Origin: JBOGIG01 sp050742455
GTDB taxonomy: Bacteria; Actinomycetota; Acidimicrobiia; Acidimicrobiales; JBOGIG01
Direction: 5' to 3'
Assembly: GCA_050742455.1 (NCBI GenBank)
Contig: JBOGIG010000124.1
Coordinates: forward strand, 1-5,978
DNA length: 5,978 bases
The notes under the pieces are model-generated. The model did not search any database. It was not told where the DNA came from and was given only the letters and a program-made list of their open reading frames with translations. The first letter of the stretch is position 1; each line of letters begins with the position of its first letter. A program made the translations under genes and the position numbers. Below are positions 5,109-5,978 of the stretch, piece after piece.

Positions 5109-5978
5109 ATGGGTAGCCGACACCTGCACACCAAGAACCAACTGGCCCGTATGCGGGCCACGAGCGGGCTGACCCAGGCCGAGCTGGCGGCCCGGGCCGG
5201 GGTAACCCGCCAGGCCATCGGCGGCATCGAGGCCGGGCGCCACGCCACCACGGTCGAGATAGGACTGCGACTGGCTCGGGCCCTGGGCTGCCGGGTGGAG
5301 GACATCTTCGGCCTGGCCCCGGGCCCCGGCCGAGAACGGGCCATCGCCCCCCTCAGCGAGGTGACCACCGGCCCGATGCGGGTGGCCCTGTCCCGGGTGG
5401 GGGACCAGCTGGTGGCACGACCGCTTCGACAGCTCGGGGACCACCGGCTGGCCACGGTGGCTGCCGACGCCATGGCTATCTCGCTTGGCGGCGACGGCGC
5501 CCCCATTGGGGCAACAGACGCCCATCGCCAGGCCGATGACCGGGGCTGGCCCGACGACGAGCTGGAGCCGGCCGACCATGGGGACGGTCAGATCAGATCA
5601 GTCCGGGTCGATCGATTCGCACCGCCTGGGGTGGGAGCCGCCCGCCCCTGCCTCTTCCTGGTGGGGTGCGACCCGGCCCTGGGGTTGTTGGCCTCGCACG
5701 TATCGCGCCGCCCGGGGACCGGGGGCGCCCTGTGGTTCCAGGCCAACAACTCGGCGGCCTCCCGCCAGCTGGGAGCGGGCCTGGCCCATGTGGCCGGGGT
5801 CCATGCGCCGCCGGTCGATGCCCGGCCTGGGGTTGGCGGGGATGGAGGGTGGGCCACCATCCGCATGTGCTCGTGGGAGATGGGCTGGGCCCTGCGCCCG
5901 ACGGGGCCTGGCCATGCTGCGAACGAACCGGTTGTCTCCCTGCTCACTGACGGTGGGCACCGGGTGGCCAACCGGGAG
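5109..5978 (+). CDS. XRE-family helix-turn-helix regulator fused to a PBP-like (COG1910-type) ligand-binding domain, 3' end outside the window
   Basis: The frame is open from the ATG at 5109 to the last base, giving 290 residues without a stop. An upstream in-frame TAG at 5079 and no other ATG in between make this start near certain. Residues 8-66 are an XRE helix-turn-helix: L-T-Q-A-E-L-A-A-R-A-G-V-T-R-Q-A-I-G-G-I-E-A-G-R is split here as LTQAELAARAGV (21-32), TRQAIGGIEAGR (33-44), then LRLARALGC (53-61) and V-E-D-I-F (63-67). A linker segment with R-V-G-D-Q-L-V-A-R-P-L (96-106) follows. From about 180, G-C-D-P-A-L-G-L-L-A (186-195), S-A-A-S-R-Q-L-G-A-G-L (215-225) and HVAGVH (227-232) are signatures of the periplasmic-binding-protein-like domain seen in PF12727 / COG1910 proteins, related to molybdate-binding proteins. 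The protein is probably a cytosolic one-component regulator that senses a small ligand. Molybdate is suggested only by family kinship, and no mod or moa gene is visible. GC is very high here (48 of 60 bases at 5161-5220). Confidence 0.88.
   Translation, partial: MGSRHLHTKNQLARMRATSGLTQAELAARAGVTRQAIGGIEAGRHATTVEIGLRLARALGCRVEDIFGLAPGPGRERAIAPLSEVTTGPMRVALSRVGDQLVARPLRQLGDHRLATVAADAMAISLGGDGAPIGATDAHRQADDRGWPDDELEPADHGDGQIRSVRVDRFAPPGVGAARPCLFLVGCDPALGLLASHVSRRPGTGGALWFQANNSAASRQLGAGLAHVAGVHAPPVDARPGVGGDGGWATIRMCSWEMGWALRPTGPGHAANEPVVSLLTDGGHRVANRE

Noticed and set aside
5055..5579. A minus-strand frame (174 codons), and the upstream half of the long minus frame ending at 4268
   Set aside because: Both are antisense to the XRE/PBP gene, whose domains are clear. 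The translations are rich in Arg, Pro, Gly and Ser with no family resemblance.
5588..5599. A short GATCA tandem (cagatcagatcag) inside the regulator gene
   Set aside because: It is only about two units, inside coding sequence between domains, and consistent with chance.
1..5978. Mobile-element, CRISPR, toxin-antitoxin or phage content
   Set aside because: There are no spaced repeats, transposase or integrase motifs, tRNA-like attachment sites or small paired genes. The XRE protein carries a large ligand-binding domain rather than being a short antitoxin.

Overview
The window is GC-rich bacterial DNA. It has short intergenic gaps, a GTG start, and proteins that look actinobacterial: a FadD4-type acyl-CoA synthetase and a regulator joining an XRE helix-turn-helix to a PBP-like domain. 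My best guess is a member of Actinomycetota, perhaps an Acidimicrobiia-like lineage. This rests on composition and protein style only, since there is no rRNA or taxonomic marker here.

Left part (1-1499): the 3' end of a histidine-phosphatase-superfamily gene on the plus strand meets tyrS (tyrosyl-tRNA synthetase, minus strand) tail to tail, 33 bp apart. The synthetase is full length and closely follows the bacterial family, but its HIGH signature reads Q-V-G-S, so the first active-site histidine is missing.

Middle (1588-4196): a complete acyl-CoA synthetase gene on the plus strand, with a very clear ribosome-binding site and a GTG start, diverges from tyrS. Its last 10 bp overlap the 3' end of a minus-strand peptide deformylase gene (def). 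Just upstream of def on the same strand is a gene for a protein with two ACT domains resembling GcvR. The two are 57 bp apart and probably form an operon. The gap holds a 15-bp tandem repeat that copies the 3' end of the ACT gene, including its stop codon, three times in frame.

Right part (4268-5978): a minus-strand gene of clearly lower GC encodes an unrecognised, probably exported or membrane-anchored protein with six cysteines. About 100 bp away a divergent plus-strand gene, cut off by the window end, encodes an XRE-family DNA-binding domain joined to a PBP-like (COG1910 / PF12727-type) ligand-binding domain. It looks like a one-component regulator, possibly responding to molybdate or another small ligand. 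The space between the two genes holds repeated GTTGGG(T)CAAG elements and an inverted repeat that could be operators.

Most of the window is housekeeping (translation, protein maturation, fatty-acid activation, one-carbon or amino-acid regulation). I see no CRISPR array, insertion sequence, phage gene, tRNA or rRNA, and no clear new multi-gene system. The points most worth a second look are the QVGS synthetase, the triplicated stop codon, and the right-hand divergent pair of an XRE/PBP regulator and a low-GC secreted protein.
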